Positions 1 to 14,100 of a stretch of DNA of 64,000 nucleotides are shown here, piece by piece. The notes below the pieces were generated by a model. The model searched no databases and was not told the DNA's origin. It worked only from the letters and a program-made list of their open reading frames with translations. The first letter of the stretch is position 1. Every line of letters begins with the position of its first letter. The stretch is from Synchiropus splendidus (taxonomy: Eukaryota > Chordata > Actinopteri > Syngnathiformes > Callionymidae), in NCBI RefSeq assembly GCF_027744825.2, contig NC_071345.1, forward strand, positions 11,626,501 through 11,690,500, in the 5' to 3' direction. The translations under genes were made by a program, and so were the position numbers.

Positions 1-3000
1 CTCACTCCCTCTTCTTCACTCTCCTCAACCTCTTCTCATTGTAGCGCTGATGCATTCACTGCCCATGTTACTGACAGGTGTTTCCAAGCGTTTCAGCACA
101 ATGACCACAACCACCTTGCGATTGTCTACTGGGCTTCAAATGTCTACGTCTCATATTCTGGAGTTGCTACAATGACTCGCAGCTTGATTCAGACTCCCGG
201 ACTCAGGGGATGGTGGCTTGACCTTGACAGGAGCACTGAGGGGTCGCGAGTTGACTCAAAGGCATTTATGACTTCACTCTGCCTACAGCTCTGACTTGTG
301 TAGTGGAATTTCAGAAACAACTTAAGATGTTTCACCAGGTTACTCTTTAATACTTAGGTGCTAATGACTAGTTTCTGGACCGTGACACATTCCTCACTCA
401 TGGATATCAAACAAGTAATGACAAGTGTCACATTCCCGCCAGCCCACTAGAGTCTCACCTAAAATTCACTTACATTTTTTGTGTCACATCACAAGAAACA
501 GATGAATTCTGATGAATTAATTACAGACCAAAATAATCGATCCAAAAGCCCAGATTAATCGAGTATAACATTTCTTCTGAAGGGAACATTTTTCAGTCAC
601 CAACTGCAAGTGCACCACATTATATTATATGATGCCATGACTAAAACATTCATGAAGAAGGAGAATGAATGCTGGAAAGGGAAAAGTTCGGTTTATAAAT
701 CCGCAGCATACAAGCACCAAAGATCACTGCACTTTCTGTAGTGCACCTCATCACTGGAGCACTTCATGTTGAAGCTTATTTACAAATTCAACTAAAATAC
801 TAAATTCTATTTTATTTTTTATTGAGTTCTATTTTAAGTAACATGTCACACCGAGCGAAGAGAACATTTATTATTAATGTAAGCGACATTAATTCATTTC
901 AAGTGTGAGATATTTATTGAATTTTCAAATCCATATTACAATAAACATATAAGCTTAAACTGTACTCATTTTTTTGGTTTGTTCGTTCTTTTTTATTGAC
1001 CCTGAATCATCCATGATGACAACTACCATCAACCCAAGATGTACAGCCCAGTCCTGCTCCCTATGGGGCCTTTGAGAGTAGTATTGGGTCTCATTGTAGT
1101 CAAGAGTCAAGCTGGCCATGACTTGAATGCAGTGAGGTTTGTTTCTTTAATCCTTAGTTTCTGTTAACATGCAACATGCATCCTGTCGATTGCAACACAT
1201 CACACGTCTCCGATTCACATTTCGTGAATGAAGAACCAGGCTAAGGCTAAGAGCAATAGTTTGACATTTGAATCCCAAGTCCGGAAAGTGGGAAAGGACC
1301 TCGGAAACTTGGGATGCATTAGCAAATCAGACATTTGTAATGCGAGGCTGTCTGACACTCTTCTAATGATGTATGCTTGAGGGACGACAAAAAGTGCTTT
1401 TACCAAGGTGAGTTATTACGGGACGTCAGTAATTTGAGGAAGGAATTAGACTTTAAAACGTCTGCAGATGTTGCAGAAATGAGTTAAGAGCATGCAGACG
1501 CATCAATATTTCAGATCTCCAGCCGCAGAACCTGCTGAACAATTTAGATGCGGTATTTAAAAGGACACTAACTCACACAGGAAAAGCGTGCTGGCCAGTC
1601 TGGCATTTAGGTCGGAGCAGACGATGAGGCGATAGCGCGGAGGAGGTGATAACCACTTATAAGATTTCGAGATAAGAGAGCAGATGAATGCGCAGCAGAG
1701 TCCGGGGACACAACAAAGGGCCAGACACAGGTACACAAGCGGACAGAGACACAATTCCAGCAGACAGTCTTGGAGCTATGTTAGTTCACATCAAAGTTAA
1801 AAAGCTGAGAAAACCAGAAGCCCACGGGAGAAGCGGCCACTCTGAGCCACTGGAGGAGACGCTCCACTTCTCCATCACTTCAGTGCTCGCTGCAGTGTAG
1901 ACTGGCACGGCACAGCACCAGGGAGTATCAGCATTCAACAGGAATGTATGCAAGCCATTTAAAATACTCCTCACACCATCACATCCTAAACACGCTTCAC
2001 ATGCGCACGAAAGCTCTAATTAGCATCACGCAAACCTTGAATCTTCATCTGGATCAACCACAACCTTCAGTATTTAATCCGAAAACCAAGGTCAAGTCCT
2101 CGGCCGGCCGCACTTCAACTTTAAGTGAAACACTTCTGTAATCCTCCATAAAAGACAGAATTTTTAAGCTGGAGTTTCTCCTCAGCCAAGAAGCCTTTCA
2201 CCCCCCAGTGTTCTTTGCCCACTAATATTGAAAAGGTCACGACACGTTTACCTTCTTGGACTGACTTCTACAAAAGTATATGAAAGTTCTCGGCCCATCA
2301 ACACGTCTGAGAGCACGTTGAATGCAGATGTGAATCTCTCTGCTGCGTGACCTTTCTCCCAACATCTATCACCACCACAGATAAGACAGGGCGACAAGCC
2401 AACATATCGCCCAGGACTGACCTCAAATAATCGCTGGATCACACTCTGGATGTACTTGGCCCACAGATCACACACACAACTGTGAACCAGCCTTAGGCAA
2501 GTGAGTTTACAGGCCCGTAACACACGCCAAAATATCTCAAACTCGGAGCTCATACATGCTTCACATCCACTCAGCACACTCATATTGAGGTGTAAACGGA
2601 AGCAGGTGGACAGCAAAGGGCCATGGATTCAACCTACGACTCACTTGTTCGTTTCAATATCATGAATCGTGACAAGTTCCAGCCGTTTCCTCAACAGCAA
2701 GCCAATTGTCAGCGGCATCAGACTGCGTTGCTCCTTCAACCCTCTCATAAACGGAGCCACATAATGATTATTAGACGTGCACCGGTGGTGTACAATCCTA
2801 ATTGGTCCAGGAATACACGCAGCGCAGACGAGCATCCGCACCATCGAACATGGCGACAATCATCCCGCAGATTACGACAGACTTGGCTGTCAGCGGGAGA
2901 ATTTCTTCAAGTCCGCCAGCCCAAATATTTGTATTATTTTTATCTGTACATTCATCTCCCTCTCCTTGTGTTGGTATCAGTGTGAGCCGACGAGCACGTG

Positions 3001-4100
3001 CCTGAGTGGGTGCGCGGTCTTTGTGAGAGCTGCCTGTTGAGACGGTGAATTAAACAGCAAGTGCATTTGATCTGAAAAGCACTTCAGGGCAAATGCGCAC
3101 ACACACACACTCGCACATGCAGTCACACGCGCACACACACACACAAGGTCGCGCACAGCATCAAAAATCATTTCCGTCACAGAATCTATTCTTGGGAGCG
3201 GCAAAATACGCTTCTTTACCAGATATGCATCTCTTTCATTCCCTCTCTCTCTCTCACAGGAGGTCATAATGTGTTCAGTCTTTTTCCTTTTTTTTTGACT
3301 GAACACGATCGTCTTCCAGGTACAGCGATGAAAGGAGAGAACATTGATCGCACACGTGCGCAGACACACGCAGCTTAATGTGGCCCTGCAGCCACATTTG
3401 ACCCCACCTGCCGGATCAGCACCAAATCCGACAGTAAACCGCATAAAAACCTGTCAGAACGTTTTAGCCAACAAAGATCAGAGTCTTCATTCTAATGTGT
3501 TATATAGAGATTTTCGTATCAGGTGATAATGTTTAGTCCAGTCATTCGCTTGACGTTTCTTGGAAAATTAATTGGCCTCCCCTTCATCTGACTGGAATCT
3601 TTCGCCAGAGCCGATGTTTAAGCAGGTGGTTTAAGGTCAGCGACGTCTCCCCCTTCCCTAATCTCTCCTGTTCCTCCCTCCCCGCTCTTTCCCAATCTGA
3701 TCTGCGAGGAGCTAAATCAACACAGCTGCAAAAACTCACCCATGTATGGTTCTTCCAGCCATTTCCAAACGTAATCCCTTCCATCTTCAACTCCTCCGCT
3801 CTTCCTCCATTACTTAGCGCCTTGCGTGAGTCTAAATTCATAACCCATTCGTACTCAGCAGACCGGGGCACGGCCTCTTGGGATTCATCACATTTTTTTT
3901 TTTTTACACCACACAGTATAGAACAACACCCAAACCCAAGACAGTAAGAGAAGAGATGGGGGGCACATTTCCCAACAGTTTTATCCCAAAACCTGAGGAA
4001 AATTAGAGGTGCAGAAATGCATGTACAATAGTTGGTGGACAGAACACCATCACAGTGAGTGCAGAACAGCACCATGAGGAAATACACAGGTGTAGGTAAC
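1..4100. other. intergenic or unassigned; no gene seen
   Basis: No open frame here has convincing borders or composition. A CA/CG-rich alternating tract lies at 3095-3146. The rest looks like unique AT-leaning sequence. Confidence 0.5.
3095..3146. repeat. interrupted CA microsatellite
   Basis: CA runs broken by TCGCACATGCAGTCACACG. Confidence 0.85.
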
Positions 4101-4104
4101 ACTA

Positions 4105-4263
4105 GTGATGGGTTGATGAGGTTTCAGAGTTCACTTGATGGTTGTCTTCACTTCATAATCTGTGGGTTTGAACAGACTTTTCCAAAGAAACATCACAATT
4201 TTAAACAGGCAGCATCACCTACTCTGTTCTGAAAATAATCACGCCATTTCATGAAACCTCTTC
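4105..4263. repeat. MITE-like element with short inverted ends
   Basis: GATGAGGTTTCA (4115-4126) and TGAAACCTCTTC (4252-4263) are inverted copies matching at 11 of 12 positions, about 125 bases apart. The left side is preceded by CTAGTGATGGGTT, a sequence I associate with hAT-like non-autonomous elements in fish. Outer ends and target duplication were not resolved. Confidence 0.4.
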
Positions 4264-4823
4264 ACAAGTCAACACGAAAGCAACTCGTGGTAGGACGACG
4301 TTGCACTCCAGAAAGATCAGTAGTTTTTGCCAATACACAGTACTCATGAAACAGCCGTTTCAGCCTCCGCACCTTTACATTCGTGTCACACCTGTGCTGT
4401 AGGATTCTGAACTGAAAATGAAAAGCAAGATGGAACCAAGGGTGGGTGAAATGAAAAAGTATCTTAAACTGTTTTGTTCATAATATTTATATACTAAAAA
4501 GTTACTGTAATATGTAATTCATATTTCTAACGTAATATTTATATTATTACAAAAGGAGACGAAGAGTGCCTACTGTTAGATGTATGTAACTGCTGTAAAG
4601 CAGAAGCATTTTTAAAATACATTAAATGATTCCAATTTAAAATTTTAGTAAAAAGAAATAATGTTATAAACAGCACGACTCACCAAAGAATCAGAATTCA
4701 ATATTTCATTAAGACTAAAATAGCTATGGGAGAAGAAAAACAACAGCATCAGTGCAAATGGTAATAGAAGAAGAAGATAGAAAATACAGTAAAGACCATT
4801 TATTTTGCATGAGAGGAACAAGG

Positions 4824-4860
4824 GCCACAGGCAACGGGCCAGATGTGGCCCCTGGGCAGC
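4824..4860. repeat. dispersed-repeat fragment
   Basis: The core GGGCCAGATGTGGCCC is near-palindromic and recurs as GGGCCAGATGTGGTCC at 6334-6349. It looks like a decayed interspersed-repeat end. Confidence 0.3.
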
Positions 4861-5421
4861 ACTTTGCGCTGGGGTTAAACACTATATAAAGACCATGGAT
4901 CTGCCTCAGACACAAAAAGTATCTTTAGGCTCCTTGGTCCACCGTGTGGATTTTCTGGGGAGCAATAATACCTCAAGCGGGTCATGGCTTAGACCCTCAG
5001 ATGCGGGAAACCTGTCTAAATCCTGAAAATGCCTCACCATTTTTTAATGGAGACAATCTTACCCAAGACCGAGTCAAGTCCAGGGTGTACCAAACAAGGA
5101 CAGGTCCACTTCCCTTTCTAGGCTAGCCAACTCTCAACCAAGTTTGAAATTGATATTGAAAAACATTTGAATAACTCAGCATGGCTCTTGCTTGAGACCA
5201 AAACAAGTGTCGAGGATGTCAACACAAGGAGGACTACCAGCTTACTGCAACCCACTGTGGCTCCACCCACCTCAGGAGCCTGGGTTAAATGACAGACAAT
5301 GGTAAAGTGTTGGTCCTGCGCTCTCTTGACCATCGATCTAGAGCAGAGGAAAGACTCGTAGCTATGATTAACCTACACACTGACAGGCACGTCCACCTCC
5401 ACGTCTACCAGACTCCTGCAG

Positions 5422-5651
5422 GGGCTGCAATATCTGTTCAAGATGCTGAAACGGCACATTTTGATGAGAGAACGCCAGAAGCGGGTCGACTTCCTCACGC
5501 CAGATCTTGACCACTCCCTGCACTGCCCCGTCCCGCCGTCGCTGACTATTCTGCCCTGCCTGCAGTCGGTGGAGAGAACGAACCCCCACGGGAGTCCAGC
5601 TTCTTCCGCCCAAGAACAAGCCGCCGCCCTGTCAGCCCAGGACAGGAAGAG
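5422..5651 (+). CDS. exon-like segment, unidentified product
   Basis: I do not recognise this product. A plus-strand frame runs open from about 5368 to 5742. Inside it, a CTCCTGCAG acceptor precedes GGGCTGCAATATCTG (phase 0). The translation begins GLQYLFKMLKRHILMRERQK and continues RVDFLTPDLDHSLHCPVPPS. Third codon positions are mostly G or C, unlike the AT-leaning surroundings, which suggests selection as coding sequence. A GTAAAG at 5652 is a possible donor; otherwise the frame runs on through a GT repeat to a stop. No partner exon was found on either side, so it could be one exon of a plus-strand gene, a pseudogene piece, or a GC-rich coincidence. The first half is basic and amphipathic, the second Pro/Ser/Ala-rich. 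Confidence 0.3.
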
Positions 5652-5698
5652 TAAAGAGCCCACTGCCTCCAGGGGAAACAGGAGCATTCACTTCCTCA

Positions 5699-5720
5699 GT
5701 GTGTGTGTGTGTGTGTGTGT
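5699..5720. repeat. GT microsatellite (11 units)
   Basis: Uninterrupted GT run just past the exon-like segment at 5422-5651. Confidence 0.9.
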
Positions 5721-6324
5721 TTCACTTCAGAACACAATTGAATGACCAGAAACCAGGATATCGGATGTTATTGTTTACGGCATGAAGATGAGAAATGATA
5801 CCATTTCCGATTTCCTGAGATTATTTACGACGCCATTTTTCACTGCACCTTCTCTTCACCTTGATCCACTTGGTAACTAAACCCCGCAAGAGGGAAAGTA
5901 TTTTCAGGATTGACTTGAACGACCTTACGAAGGAGAAAAAAAGTACATAAAAAGTCTGCAAACTGAACGTACTATAGATCAGCGGATGCCGTCGCCTCGG
6001 CACATTCTGGGCACCGGCATTGTTTCATTCCTTCCTCCCTATCTGAATTAGTTCATCTTCAATTTAGGTGTCTTTCCTTAATGATGTTTTCCCCACAATT
6101 GATGCTACGGTGGAGCTTAACAGCATAATTGCTGCAATTACTTTAATCCATATTTCAAGGTATTTTCAAGATCTTGTGTGTCTGTGGTTGAGCTCACAAG
6201 CCCTTGAGCGACACTGTGGGAGAGTATGTCCGGCCTCATCACAAAGGCAAGACCTACCTGTTGTGCGTCATAATAACCGAGTTAAACATGGCAAATGTGA
6301 GACTAAATCGGAAGAGGGCAAAGT

Positions 6325-6355
6325 GCAGGCCGTGGGCCAGATGTGGTCCTTTGCC
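6325..6355. repeat. dispersed-repeat fragment, second copy of the 4824 motif
   Basis: It shares GGGCCAGATGTGG with 4837-4849. The flanking bases differ, so only a short core is common to both. Confidence 0.25.
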
Positions 6356-7122
6356 TGGATTTATGCCCTTGTCAGGTCAGAGCAAATCTGCAGGATCCAT
6401 TGACTGTATTTCATCTTACATGTCCATTAGAATTCTCAAAACAAATTCATCAGATATTTGAGGTCTTAGTTTGCTTTTCTTTGCTCAGTATATTGATATT
6501 ATATGACTATGCAATACATCAGCATTTCTTGTTCCTCAAAACAAAAGACATTAAGAAATATATATCAAAAGAAAATGTGATTAAATTAATGGCTGTATTA
6601 GCCAAGATTCTAGTCTGCAATCTCTCCACCACCAGTGAATTCACGTTTGTGCTTTCACTTGTTACTGTGGACCATAATTCTGGCACCGTGTGCGACGCCA
6701 ACAAAGACAAGTACATCTTCCTTCACTTAAGCTGAAATCGACTCCAGTGAAGTTTAACTACCTGAATATATACGCTGTACGTGACGTCACTTGAGTGCGC
6801 TGTAAAAAGCCACGTAACGGAATGTCGTAACTCAAACTGATGAATAAACGACACATTAACTTCACTCGGATTCAGGACTCATTTAATGAGTGTGTGTGAG
6901 CTGCTCCCATCATTTCACGTATAAACGCTGACTGCGTTTGTTTTACCGCTAAAACTCTTCACATACAACTGTTTTCAGTTAACAGCCAGGCTGCTACTGT
7001 TCCAGCTCCTTGCTTTAATGCCGACACGCAACAAATCCCATATCGCACTGCAACATCAAAAGCACTGATGACAGTTACAAAAGCCAACCTGCATTAAACA
7101 CAAGCCGGAGAACTCGACTGTA

Positions 7123-7141
7123 TTTTTTTTTTTTTTTTTTT
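7123..7141. repeat. T homopolymer (19 bases)
   Basis: Uninterrupted T run, possibly the tail of a minus-strand retroposed copy, though no body was recognised. Confidence 0.85.
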
Positions 7142-10100
7142 GGTTTGACAGACACCTCTGATCTAATAAATCAAAGCACAACTGAATCCACATTTGGGTT
7201 TGAACAGCCATATGTGGCGCCTTCAACGTGCATCTGCACTTCCTCTAATGAACCTGTCGGTGGCGAACTGTCACAGGTCGGAAGAAATAATTGGACACTG
7301 AATTGGCATTTACATTTCTTGAATCAATACTTGTTAATACATCACTCGGGGCTCAAGAGGCTGCTGGTCGAACAACTTCAGTTCAAGCCTCATCTGGAAA
7401 CCTCTTCCATATGTGCACAACAAACTGCCAGCAGCAGCAGCATCATTGGTTTTCGCCCATGATAAGGAGCAGGTTTTCAAATTAAAGCAGCGTGTAATCT
7501 TAAAATCAATCCCGCCTCTCCCTGGTGGAGATTAGAGCTCCGGCTGGAAAGTTCAGGTACAGATTGATCGCAATTATTCTCATACAAAAGGATTTCTAAT
7601 ACTTAAACTACTATCCTCAATAAATCAAAATCCCTCCATCAGCAAAGCAGGAAAACAACGGACAACACACCGCATCGGCGTCTAAGCACAGATATGATCT
7701 GATTTCCGCCAACAAACCAGCGTTTGAGGTTGTCCGGCAACAAACTCCTCGGCTGTGTTAAATCAAGGACACGTATTGATTCAAACTTGATTTGAGTGAA
7801 ACTGCATTTGGAGGTCGGGGAAAATACTTAAGAGCGTGACTCGTGTGAAGGACTGGAACGTCATTACGGAGGGGAGATAACCTTCAGGTTACGTCAGCAC
7901 TCGATACCCATCTGCTCCTGCATCCCCAGAAAACACTAGTATTTATTATTTCATATCAAAAACCCAAGGCATCAAGACGTCATGCATCATTTATGTCTAG
8001 TTAACACGAGTTAAATTAATCATTTGGAGACAAAACCGTCGTCAGTGATGGCAAGACTTGGACTTTAAATGCAATAAAAATGTGAAGTTCTTATTAATGT
8101 ACTTAGACTGAAGTGAATGGGACTAAAACGTTCAGCAACTGTACCTCGTAGAGGTGATCCAGTTAACAGTATTGACATTTGCTTTGGATTTTCAGCGGCA
8201 GGAAAATCCGAACCCAGCATTTGCCAACAGGTAGAATAGTGTTGCTTAATAGGCATTTAGGGAGCCACTTTCATAATTGAGGTCAGACATTTGCCGGTCT
8301 CCCTGCGGTCACTCGGGTCACCGCGTCCATCACTCACATCCTCGAAACAGACTGCAGCATTTATCACTCACGCTGGGATTTATTTGTCAGGTCTGGAGCC
8401 AAAGGGCAAGAGGTTAAATGAAGAGTATTGTGTTAGCAGTTATCAGCCCAGAGCTCCAACTAGCTCTGTGTGCTAATCTCTCTCTCACACACACAAAGTT
8501 TAATCAACAGTAAGCTTTAGCTGACAAAGCTGCAGTCATGAACAAACGCACCACACACGCAGATATTTCCCCCCCACACACACCAGCATCCGACTTAGAT
8601 TCACTAATGTACTTTTAATGGCTGCAGAGGCTCAAGAACTGAAGACTGGACTGAGTGACTTGAGGTCAGTATGAAAGCGTTACTGCTGCCACAATATGGC
8701 CGACTCCCTTGTTTTGGCGCTCATGCAGGGTGTCTCTCAAACTCCAAGCTCTTGCTCGACTTGTTCTTGAGCTCACCGCGGACCCTAAAACTGAGAATTG
8801 ACAGGGCCACCGCCGGCACGGCGTTCGCCCCCGGGGCAGAGCAGCATGTCTCATCACGCTGCGCTAATGCTGCCGCTGCCAGATAGAGCTGCTGTCACTT
8901 TGGCTCTGCTTCCAGGTTACATGCAGGGGGCCTCACATGGACCTGGTTCTGCATTACTGGGTCACGGCTTCCACATTCATACCTTTTGTCTGCGACAAAC
9001 AAGCAAGTGTTGGAGCTTTTATTCCACACTGCGGCTTAAAAGCCTCTCTGCCACGCGGCAGCCTGGTATATTTAGCTGGGAAAACCAAAGGAGTCAGATT
9101 GTCTGTGCGCGTAAGTGCTTTCAATCTCGCCAGCCTCCGATCCAAAGCAATTAGAGGGTCCAGATGGTGGGCTGGACTCGCAGTAAATAGCTGTGCATTG
9201 TCAGAAGAAGCCTGCCACTAAAATCGACCATGACAAGCAGCCAAGATGACGCACAATTACACAACGCCGTCAACATGGAGGACACACCGGCGGCGAGCGC
9301 CGTAAACCAACTGTCACGACTGTGCCGCATTTTCGGCGGCCCAAACCCTGATTGGATCAATTCATGTGGAGGGTCGGTGTGTCATCCGAGCCAGGCAGGT
9401 GTCGGTGCACACTGGGGAACACTCGCCGTCACATGCCAACACACAAAACCCATAAACCTCAGTGAGGCCTTCTTGTTTTAGTTAAGAATTAAGTGGAAAC
9501 TTTGTAAAGCTCTTCCATCATCCAATTATGACTTGGCCGGAACGTTCCCGAAAACGCCAACTGTGTCCCAAAGCCTCAATCACTGAAGTGCGCTGCGAAT
9601 TACAGTGTATCCTTCTACTTTCCTGAGGTGAATCAAGTGCAGGTGAACAACAGAAAACAAGACGTGAGTGGGAGAACTACTGGATAAATGTCGCCTTAGT
9701 TTCCGTCAATACTTTACAAATGTGACTGCAGGGCAACAGATGTCAGGATTTCTCTGCGTAACTTCAACATCACTATTGCAATAGGCTGTAGTTTGAAAAC
9801 AGTAAGAGATCAAAGCATACTGTAAATGAGGAAAATCTTCAGTATGCCCCAACTAACTGAAGATAGAGATGTTTTTCCGATCCACTGGTGACACTCGTCT
9901 CTTCCTCTTAAGCACCTGGGTATCACTGTCACTGTGAACGTCACTGCTTCCTCCACTATACCTATTCGCAGTGTACTTTCTCCAGCAACTGCAGCCATTT
10001 CTGCATTATTTTTACATTCCCAACAAGAGGTGTTTGACCACGCCTCCATCAAGTCTCTGTGAAATAGGGGCATCTATATGTCCTGCAGGTGGACCATCAT

Positions 10101-11137
10101 TTTTGTCAGTGAAAATTCCACCTCAGAATCTGAGTCAGTCTAATTTGCCCTTTTTACTCTCTGTCACGCGATTAAAAAGACTTCCTCGTCATCTTAATCG
10201 GGGGGCGGTTTATGAACACGGCCACAAATGTTGCTCAGACAGTACCAGGCGTAACTACATCAGGCTTCATATTTGCAGCTTGGTTAGTTTAAATCCGGCA
10301 ATGTAGCGCCTAAAGGGTTAACAGCCTTTATATAAAAGGCAGAGTCCTCTAAGACTGATGGGTGAAGGTCACACTTCATGACAACAGCAGACAACTACGC
10401 AGGGGAAGGCTAGGGGTCAAAAACCCAACACAAGGGACCCTACACTGCAAAAGCACCGGGGAGAATCCTGCATGTTAAGGGTTTTCTGACAGTTTTTAAG
10501 ATTTAACTATAAACTTCAAAGGCAACCTCAGCACAGTTTCACTGAAACCTAGCTCATGCACCAAAATGAACACATTTTTTGAAGGATACATTGTCAGGAG
10601 ATTGTGCTGGGGGGTAGACTGAAGTGGCGGAAGTTTGCACGCTCCGAGTGCTTTTCTAGTTTAAAACTGAAATGCTGTCATGATCAAGGCCAGCAAAAAG
10701 TATAGTTTCCCATGAACAACAGTTCTAAATACATTTTCAGCCAATAGCTGGTTACCATGCAGCGTGTTCTTGACCACCCAGATCAAACGCACACGTGAGG
10801 TGAGGAGGTGATGGGCGGAGCCTGGGGGTTATTAAATTCCGTGAATGACGTTTTTGCCTGAGCTCAGCTTCCTATAAACCTGTTATTATCCTTTTGTTGA
10901 CACACAAACACATTGATCAATAGCAAACCAGAAGCAGCCAGACCAGGAAATGAGAGTGAGGTGGGGTGAGAACGAGGCGACTGAAGTGTGAAGGATGTGT
11001 GACAACAGACTGAAAGGCCACTTCACATCTCGATCAATAGATCTATAAATCTAATCGGTTGGAATCAATGATCTCTTGTTAGCTCCAGCGAGAGGAGGAA
11101 TCAGAAAAACATGGGCGTACTTTAAAAAGAAGAAGTC

Positions 11138-11143
11138 TTTAAT
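11138..11143 (-). terminator. possible distal polyadenylation signal (ATTAAA)
   Basis: TTTAAT on + reads ATTAAA on minus. If nectin-2 has a long 3' UTR (about 4.6 kb) it could end near here. The hexamer is common by chance, so support is weak. Confidence 0.15.
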
Positions 11144-14100
11144 AGCAAACCAAATACGAAAAAATATAAAGACATGACAAGTGGTGACAACAATCCATTA
11201 CGGCAAGGTAAAAGAAGACAAAAAAAAGAAACACGGAAGCATCGATAAAATGCACATTTTAGGGGGCAAAGTTTGCGTGTGTGTGTGTACAGTTCATCAT
11301 TTGTATTGAAGAAGCACATTTGCCAGCAGGTTGGCAGCAATCACAGCGCAGCAGTCAAGAATAAAGCACTCCGAAAAACATAAATTATAAAGCACTGCAA
11401 AATAACAGAGCGAGGATATTTTGTAAGCGGAGAAAATAAATCCTTCATGCTTCACCGTCACCCAGAAATACACAAATGTGACACCATAAATTAGTAATTC
11501 TTTTTCTCTGCTACATATTTATATATTTATACTATATACATAAGAAGGTTCTCGCCTTTTTTTTTTGTTTGTCTGAGAGTGAGATGTGAGATGTTAAGGC
11601 TTTGATGAGTCAGCATCTTTGAAGTCAGAAAACAGAGAAGCAAAAAAATAAAAGAGACTTATGAGACGGACTGTATTGTCAAGGGTGAAACCTGGTGCCA
11701 GACCTGAATCAGGACTGAAGGCATTTTGTCTGACAAGTCATGCACGGAGGTGGGTGTTTTGGTGTAGAGAGAATGTCGACGAACGGTGTGTGGTTATATG
11801 AAAAGGTATTTGAATCTGAAGGTGAGTTTTCTGGAAAAAAAAAAACGTTGCTAGATGTGTTTGCTTGGAAGAAAAGGTAAGCCGCGTGTGTGTTTCTAAG
11901 TGTGCGTACCAGTGTCTGTGTGCGTATGTGTGTGGGTGGCTACGATGGCTGAATATTGAGAAGACTAAACTCTCTAAAAGCATCGGAGGTCAACTACCAG
12001 GTCAGTGTGGTCAGCGTGGTCAGATTTTATGAAAGCTATAATATTTTCTCTGCATAACAAGAAAAAAAACCCAGCGAGGACAGAGATGTTCGATGGAGGG
12101 GAAAAAAAAAGCTGACGGGCGTTTCACCTCCATCTTTATCGACTCAGAAATGTTTGGACAAAGAGGCGAAGCGCCCTGACCCGTGGACACTATATCACTC
12201 CGGACGGCCACTGAGAAACAAACTTGCAGCGATTTCGCGGGTGTTTTCGTCGGAAAACTGTGTGGGCTCGAGCCAGGCTGTGGCAGAGATGTCAGGTATG
12301 AGGTGTCTGCTAAAAAGTTGGGCTGTGGGAGGGAGCATAATGAGGACGACTGAGGGCTGTTTGTGAGTGGGCGAACTTCTCTCTGCGTTCCTCCATGTAA
12401 ACAGTATATTAATATATACGTGTCCTCCATCTGCGCAGACGATTTCTGCAGGCCAATCATCCAAGCTGTGACACAATAGAGCGGTGTGTATTTTAGAACA
12501 CCACTGTGCAAATCAAGTGTGTGCTTGATGGTGCGAAAACACCTCTTGGTTCAAAGATAAACTCAACGCTGTCCAAGTCTAAATCCACACCGCAACATTT
12601 TCACTTTAAAAACCACTCTCCTTAGGTTCAGCATATGCCGCACAGTCAAGGAGAGTGACTCATACACTGCCTCGAAGATTCACCATGCACTGGCTGGATA
12701 CTGTGTAGGTGGCTCTAAGGGGGGCTTATAGTCAACAGCACCTATCAAAAGTGAACTGCACGTGTGACCAAGGCACACGACGACAGATGTGATGTGAAGC
12801 TCTTTAGTAGCTTGCCAAAATGGTTTAAGCTAAACCTAATATAAAAGGGTCTCAGTGTGCTGTAGTTGGTTTATATTGGAGTTAAGGTCATGTTATTTAC
12901 ATTTAAGAGAGTCTCCATTGTTGAAAGCAAAGCTGAAAACAAACCCTAAAACAACATGGGCATGTGATTTATGGCGACTTGGATGAAATCGTTTCAAAAT
13001 GCCTTTTCCAAATGAAAACAATGTGGAGAACTTATCAAGTAAACATCAGAAAACCACTCTGTAATTCAAGAAAAGTTACATTCTGAAAGCTTTCGCTCCA
13101 AACCCAGAGTTCCTCTGCACTTTAAAGAGCTCCGTCCGCTAGATATTTACATGTTGATAAACATCCACATTTTCACAAGAAAAATAAAGATGCTTACATA
13201 TATAGTACACTGAAACCTCACACCAAAATGTACAGAGATCAGCTCGCCCCGCTTGTCAATAATTGACCCCTAGAAAACACATAATACACTTTATATCTGT
13301 TATACACACACACATACATACATACAAGTGCAAAAATATCTTCTGTACGGTCATGATTCGGCTGTGGATATTCTTTAGTTTCTCTCGAGATCGAAATTGA
13401 CGTCAGAGCCGGATGACAAATCTATACGAGTTACCATCCTGCAGAGTTCAAGGTTAAGGGAGAAGAGCAGCCTGCATCTGCGCCGGGTCACCTAGCATGA
13501 CCTCGCACTCAGGTCGGTACAATCCCAGAGATCACAATCAAAATTTAGCCAGTTGGGTCAGAAGAGGGTCGATCTAAAGGTCAGCAGTGAAGGGTTCCTC
13601 TCAGAGATTGTCCACAGACGCGCCACTGTGAGCCTTTAAGAGTAGCTGAGCAGCAACACATGCCTCTCAGCTCCTCTGGTGCCTCATTACAAGTAGGAGA
13701 CAATCCGCCCACATGACTTCACATTTTGTGACCACATACCTCACTACCGAGCACAAAAATGGAAATTGATCTGTAACTTTTCAGGATTGTTTTGTCCAAT
13801 GCAACAGGAGTGACACTGTAGATTAAACATGATGGAATTGGGGAGAATCTTCTCATGCATTCTCATTAAAAAGGGCGCTGAAAAAGTACATTTTAGGCTG
13901 CCATGTAAAACTCCAAGTTTTTCTATTTTTCATTTCATCGCTAGTTTCAACTGCACCGAATTTACATAATTCTGTAAATGATCATGGAGCAATGAATTTT
14001 TTGGCATTATTTCCATTACTCTGTCTTTAGTGAGGCATGAGGCGACACTGAAATTTAGTTTTTGTATTTGACAGTGATCTAGTTATATAAATGGCAATAA

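Larger units (their letters stand above)
5723..11137. other. intergenic or unassigned; no gene seen
   Basis: The stretch contains a 19-base T run (7123-7141), a short repeat-like motif (6325-6355) and GC-richer patches near 8780-8880 and 9230-9340 with several CpGs. None forms a supported gene. Confidence 0.45.
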
